A stretch of 64,000 nucleotides of DNA from Hanamia caeni (GTDB taxonomy: Bacteria > Bacteroidota > Bacteroidia > Chitinophagales > Chitinophagaceae), in the NCBI RefSeq assembly GCF_003721595.1, contig NZ_RJJR01000001.1:620001-684000 (forward strand). The letters run 5' to 3'. A program made the translations under genes and the position numbers. The notes below the pieces were generated by a model that saw only the letters and a list, made by a program, of their open reading frames with translations, did no database searches and was not told the origin of the DNA. Positions 60,123 through 64,000 of the stretch are shown here, piece by piece. Numbering within the stretch: position 1 is the stretch's first letter; the number at the start of each line of letters is the position of its first letter.

Positions 60123-63100
60123 ATGAGCTTTGGAGAATACAAATTTTTTTCGTGGGCCCGCAAAGGTATTTCGGGCAACATCGCTGAAAAGGACACACTT
60201 GCCAAAAGCGATGGAACACAAAAGGAGCGGGCCACAGTGCCGGTGAATGTCACTTTAAATACTAATATTGCCGTGCCTCAAAAGAATTTCACGTTAGTGG
60301 GTCCCGGCGATATTATTGGCATTCAGCAGGACATGATTATTCGATGTGAGCCAAGGAACGGCGTTTCCAATTTTGAACCTAATTATTTTCCTTACATCGA
60401 ATTTTATGATGAAGATTTCCCCTGGCGCTATACGCCGGCATCTGCTGCCGGAACAGGTAATATGAGCCTGCGCCCATGGATAAGCCTGGTAGTTCTTAAA
60501 GAAGATGAATTTGAAGATACTCCTTTGCAATCGCCCCTGAAATCAATTGTGGTGAAAAATATGAATGCGTTGCAACGGGCGGATGAGCTGCATTTATGGG
60601 CTCATATGCATTCTAATTTAAAAAACGATGAGACCAATTTTGAGAAATACATTGAAAGCCTAGCCAATGATATAAAAACCGATCCGGATGGAGTGTACAG
60701 CCGGGTGATGTGTCCAAGAAAACTGGAGGCGAATGCTATGTATTATGCGTTTTTGATTCCCACTTTTGAAACCGGAAGATTAGCGGCATTGGGACAACCT
60801 ATTACCGGCATACCCGCGCAAAAAGCGGCCTGGCATGATGGTTTAAGTGAAACCGAATTTCCTGTCTATTTCCGTTGGAATTTCAGAACCGGGGCCAATT
60901 TTGATTTTGAAAGCCTCGTTAAGCTTATTGAGCCGCGGGTAATGGACAAAAGGGTAGGCGTAAGGCCAATGGATTGCAGTAAACCAGGATATTTTCAATT
61001 AAATTCTTCTGCAGAAATACCCGCGCCCAATCCGCCTGTTATTCTTCTTGAAGGAGCGGTGAAGGCGCCTACGGCGGAGTCTACCACCATTGTTCCCAAT
61101 GAATTTCAATCCAGCATTGCGGAGCTGGTTAATTTGAACCGGGCGCAGGTAGAGAAAACTGACGGAGACCCTGTGGTCACTATTCCTTTTTATGGAATGT
61201 ATCATGCGATGCGAAAGGACCTCAGCAAACCCGGAGAAAAGATAATTCCGGTTTTTGATCCCAATTCAGATGTTTGGTATAACGATCTCAACCGTGACCC
61301 GCGAAACCGCGTGCCTGCAGGTTTTGGAGTGAAGGCTGTTCAGGATGGGCAGGAAGCGTTTATGGACAAGGCGTGGGATCAGCTATCAGATGTGCTTGAA
61401 GCAAACAAAAAATCAAGACTTGCGCAGGTAATGGCCGCAGTGATGAATACCAGCTTTAATAAAAACATAAAAAATCTTTCTCAGGAAAAAGTGTTAACAC
61501 TCACGCGCCGGTTGGCTTCTAAAATTTTAGTTTCAAACTTTACGATTAAAAAGCAAATCAGCCAAAGCCGGATTCCTGAAGCATTATTTATGGCTCCAAC
61601 TCAAAAATTAATGCGCGTAAATAGCTCCATCAGCAGAACGTTAGAAAAAACCGGAACTCAACAGGCGTCAATAACTTCTATCGCCAGGGATATCAACAAG
61701 ACAGGCGGTATCACTTCTGCTTCTGTTGATAAATTTAAATCCGTGGCTGCTGTGGCCGGCATTACCACAGGTGTTCCCTCTGCCTCAATTGGCAAATTAA
61801 ATATTTGGAGCACAGTTTCTAACCTCGATGAAACTGTGAAATTCCAGCCGATACAATTAGAAAACGGCGGATTTAAAAATGTTCTGGTAAGTAAAGCTTT
61901 GGAGGCAACCAATGTTAATAGAACTGGTATTATTGCGCCAAAGGCTGCCACACCCCCTGTAAGCGCGTCTCCGGCAACAACAAGAACTAATATCCCGGTA
62001 AAACCAACCAATATTGGGGATACGCCTGTTACTCCGGTGAAACCAGCCAATGTTCCGGTTACTTCAACGCATGTGGGTAGCGTTCCTGCTGCGGGCGGCA
62101 CTAATGTCAATGTTCCTGCGACGCCAACAAAAGTTATCAACACGCCTGCGACGGGCGCCGGTATCGGGCAGCTTCCTGTTTCTGTCGTAATTAATGATAA
62201 TTATAAAATCGCGTATACAGAAAATAATATCAGGGCCGGTTATTCTGAAACTGTTCCTGACAAACCGCTGGCTGATATTCCGACGATGTCGTCCAAAACT
62301 TTAGTGGCAATTACGCCCCTGAATGCTTATAAAAGTATTTTAAATAAGAAGATTTTTTGGGGAAAAGGAGTAGTGGTTCCACCTGTTGATGATATGCTGC
62401 CTGCAATGGCTTATCCTGACTTTCCTGATGCTACTTATAAGCTTCTGATTGACCGGGATAAAGAATTACTACTTCCTAATCTCGAATTCATTCAGCCTAA
62501 TACCTTTTCTCTGTTACGGACCAATCAAAAATTTATTGAATCATACCTTGTAGGGCTCAACTATGAGATGGGCAGAGAGCTGCTGTGGCGCGAATATCCT
62601 ACCGATATGAGGGGTAGTTATTTCCGTCAGTTCTGGGATGTAAAGGGAATTATTTCTCCAACCTCTTCTTCTGAAGATGCAGAATCGCTGAAAGACATTG
62701 CGCCCATTCATATATGGAACAAGGATAATGAATTGGGAGAAAATAATGCCCGTGACAAGAATAAAGATTCGGAGCAACTGGTATTTGTGATTAGAGGCGA
62801 CTTATTGAAAAAATTTCCAAATACGCTTATCTACGCCCAAAAAGCATCACGGGATGAAAACAACAAATGGTGCATTCATAAAGATTTGGATGATGCCGGG
62901 CTGGCAGCCGAAGTTCTTTTTCCTCAGTACCAGGCAGATGTGCCACCCGACATAAAATTATTGGGATTTGACCTTACGATTGATGAAGCTGCCGGCGTGA
63001 AGCCACAAGGTGATGGCTGGTTTTTTGTGATTGCAGAAGTGCCCGGTGAGCCACGGTTTGGAATGGATATCTCTTTTGATCCGGATAAACCCGATTCAGT

Positions 63101-63416
63101 AACCTGGAACGACCTTTCGTGGGAAAATTTTGATGGAGGCAAAATTGATTTTGTATCGGGTACAAAGCCTCCTGAAATGCCAAACGGAGGTGCATACACT
63201 ATCGAAGGCCAGGATAGTACGGGCAAAAAAGGAATATGGGGAAGAAGCGCTGCCGACATGGCGACTATCTTGCTGCAAAGGCCCGTAATGATTGCGGTAC
63301 ATGCTACCGAAATGCTGGATAAAGAGATAACGAATCAAAATCCGGGAACTGCTCCAACCACGAAACTGATAACGGAATATAAAAATTACGTGACGAATGT
63401 GTTACATCGTAATTGA
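60123..63416 (+). CDS. Giant protein of unknown function with Pro/Thr/Val-rich linker
   Basis: A 1097-residue protein with no signal peptide or membrane helix. The first 220 residues have a tryptophan/aromatic-rich pattern (NYFPYIEFYDEDFPWRYTP and SLRPWISLVV); this looks conserved but I cannot name it. Residues of about 440-600 are helical. From about 608 to 685 a low-complexity stretch repeats short P-V-K-P/T-N-I and T-P-V units, a likely flexible linker. The rest is mixed alpha/beta, ending with LLQRPVMIAVHATEM. No catalytic motif is evident. It lies 18 bases after the DUF6603-type gene and 25 bases before the next, so one transcript is likely. Confidence 0.7.
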   Translation: MSFGEYKFFSWARKGISGNIAEKDTLAKSDGTQKERATVPVNVTLNTNIAVPQKNFTLVGPGDIIGIQQDMIIRCEPRNGVSNFEPNYFPYIEFYDEDFPWRYTPASAAGTGNMSLRPWISLVVLKEDEFEDTPLQSPLKSIVVKNMNALQRADELHLWAHMHSNLKNDETNFEKYIESLANDIKTDPDGVYSRVMCPRKLEANAMYYAFLIPTFETGRLAALGQPITGIPAQKAAWHDGLSETEFPVYFRWNFRTGANFDFESLVKLIEPRVMDKRVGVRPMDCSKPGYFQLNSSAEIPAPNPPVILLEGAVKAPTAESTTIVPNEFQSSIAELVNLNRAQVEKTDGDPVVTIPFYGMYHAMRKDLSKPGEKIIPVFDPNSDVWYNDLNRDPRNRVPAGFGVKAVQDGQEAFMDKAWDQLSDVLEANKKSRLAQVMAAVMNTSFNKNIKNLSQEKVLTLTRRLASKILVSNFTIKKQISQSRIPEALFMAPTQKLMRVNSSISRTLEKTGTQQASITSIARDINKTGGITSASVDKFKSVAAVAGITTGVPSASIGKLNIWSTVSNLDETVKFQPIQLENGGFKNVLVSKALEATNVNRTGIIAPKAATPPVSASPATTRTNIPVKPTNIGDTPVTPVKPANVPVTSTHVGSVPAAGGTNVNVPATPTKVINTPATGAGIGQLPVSVVINDNYKIAYTENNIRAGYSETVPDKPLADIPTMSSKTLVAITPLNAYKSILNKKIFWGKGVVVPPVDDMLPAMAYPDFPDATYKLLIDRDKELLLPNLEFIQPNTFSLLRTNQKFIESYLVGLNYEMGRELLWREYPTDMRGSYFRQFWDVKGIISPTSSSEDAESLKDIAPIHIWNKDNELGENNARDKNKDSEQLVFVIRGDLLKKFPNTLIYAQKASRDENNKWCIHKDLDDAGLAAEVLFPQYQADVPPDIKLLGFDLTIDEAAGVKPQGDGWFFVIAEVPGEPRFGMDISFDPDKPDSVTWNDLSWENFDGGKIDFVSGTKPPEMPNGGAYTIEGQDSTGKKGIWGRSAADMATILLQRPVMIAVHATEMLDKEITNQNPGTAPTTKLITEYKNYVTNVLHRN

Positions 63417-63441
63417 ATTTTTTTGAAATAAAATAAAAGTC

Positions 63442-64000
63442 ATGGCAACCTTCCAGGAACAATTAGACCAGATTCAGAAATTAAGATTTGCCCAAAGCCA
63501 GGCAGACCAAAAAGCCTATTCAACAAAATTGGCGATACAAAAAAACATGGCGGGTGGAAGCCAGTCAGAAATTCAACAGGCGCTAAAGGCCGCAGAATTG
63601 CCCTATAGATCATCCGGCAAAATACTGAATGATGCGATTAAGAATTTACACGCTGTGGACTTTAAACTTTTAGTGAAGGAATTAAATGGAAATATTCCTT
63701 TGGTATTATTGCCCGTACGTATTGAAACACGTTTTGTTTCGCCCCCGGCATCACAATCAGATGAGCTATGGATTAGAATTTTTCCTGATGACATCCACAC
63801 CGATTCCCATGAAAAAGACTTAACAGCAGAAGAAATTTCGGCAGGAGAAGCTTATTGGAAAAGGGCGGCCGAACTGGTAAAGCAAAATGATGCTGCAACA
63901 AGAGAAGATAATTTGAAAAATGCATGGCTGCAGTTGAGAGATATTATTACCAACGCTCAGCGCGCCCTATGGGTGGCTATATCCACCAAGCCGGTAAATT
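63442..64000 (+). CDS. Fourth large operon gene, 5' part only (truncated by window)
   Basis: From the ATG at 63442 the frame stays open to the window end, giving at least 186 residues. The start MATFQEQLDQIQKLRFAQSQADQKAYS is a charged helix or coiled coil of about 70 residues. Then NIPLVLLPVRIETRFVSPP and ELWIRIFPDDIHTDSHE follow, and another helix ends AYWKRAAELVKQN. I cannot name the family. Two other proteins of the operon also carry aromatic-rich strands. The true length, and any catalytic part, lie beyond the window. Confidence 0.75.
   Translation, partial: MATFQEQLDQIQKLRFAQSQADQKAYSTKLAIQKNMAGGSQSEIQQALKAAELPYRSSGKILNDAIKNLHAVDFKLLVKELNGNIPLVLLPVRIETRFVSPPASQSDELWIRIFPDDIHTDSHEKDLTAEEISAGEAYWKRAAELVKQNDAATREDNLKNAWLQLRDIITNAQRALWVAISTKPVN

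Overview
The window looks like chromosomal DNA of a Bacteroidota bacterium, probably of the Chitinophagales. The evidence is a secreted protease with a type IX secretion sorting tail, an outer-membrane beta-barrel receptor with a carboxypeptidase-regulatory-like N-terminus, a DUF4954 protein, futalosine-route menaquinone genes, moderate-to-low GC, and several -7 boxes of the Bacteroidota form TAnnTTTG. The family-level placement is inference. I saw no rRNA, tRNA, CRISPR array, insertion sequence or integrase.

Layout. 1-3.3 kb: a truncated sugar isomerase/epimerase, a hemerythrin-like protein, a NIPSNAP protein and a TolB-like propeller. 3.3-5.6 kb: purB and mqnA, divergent. 5.6-10 kb: a surface-glycan cassette (TylF-like methyltransferase, a second methyltransferase-like protein, a YWLWKP-type putative glycosyltransferase, two GT2 enzymes), then YfhO on the other strand. 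12.8-13.4 kb: an MntA-HepT toxin-antitoxin pair. 13.5-20.6 kb: an SpmA/SpmB-like membrane protein, a divergent GAPDH, a 35-residue membrane peptide gene with its own terminator, an ABC-F ATPase, a beta-barrel protein and mqnE. 20.8-23.9 kb: an M43 metalloprotease. 24.1-29.0 kb: sugar use (NupG-like transporter, lipoprotein sugar isomerase, PfkB sugar kinase, GH32 fructan hydrolase broken by an in-frame TGA). 29-32 kb: universal stress protein, MarR regulator and DHA2 efflux pump. 32-38.7 kb: DUF4954 protein, glmS, ThuA-like protein and an Xre-RES toxin-antitoxin pair. 38.7-50.4 kb: housekeeping and envelope genes (ABC exporter, DUF721, recF, DinB-like, lipoprotein, prfB with a programmed frameshift, a sigma-54-type response regulator, hydrolase, signal peptidase I, AI-2E-like permease, a CHAP peptidoglycan hydrolase). 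50.7-53.2 kb: a TonB-type receptor.

The most unusual region is 53,965 to the right edge. It is a tightly spaced same-strand operon of a large PhoD-family phosphoesterase with no signal peptide, an 1179-residue beta-rich DUF6603-type protein, a 1097-residue protein of unknown function, and a fourth large gene that runs off the window. I cannot assign it to a known system; it is the best candidate for something undescribed.

Intergenic DNA is also distinctive. Short tandem arrays with exact 7- or 8-bp periods lie in several gaps. A dispersed 10-mer (AGTAAAGCAA and its complement) occurs at least five times and includes a perfect 17-bp inverted repeat. Perfect palindromes sit in front of the marR gene and the small peptide gene.
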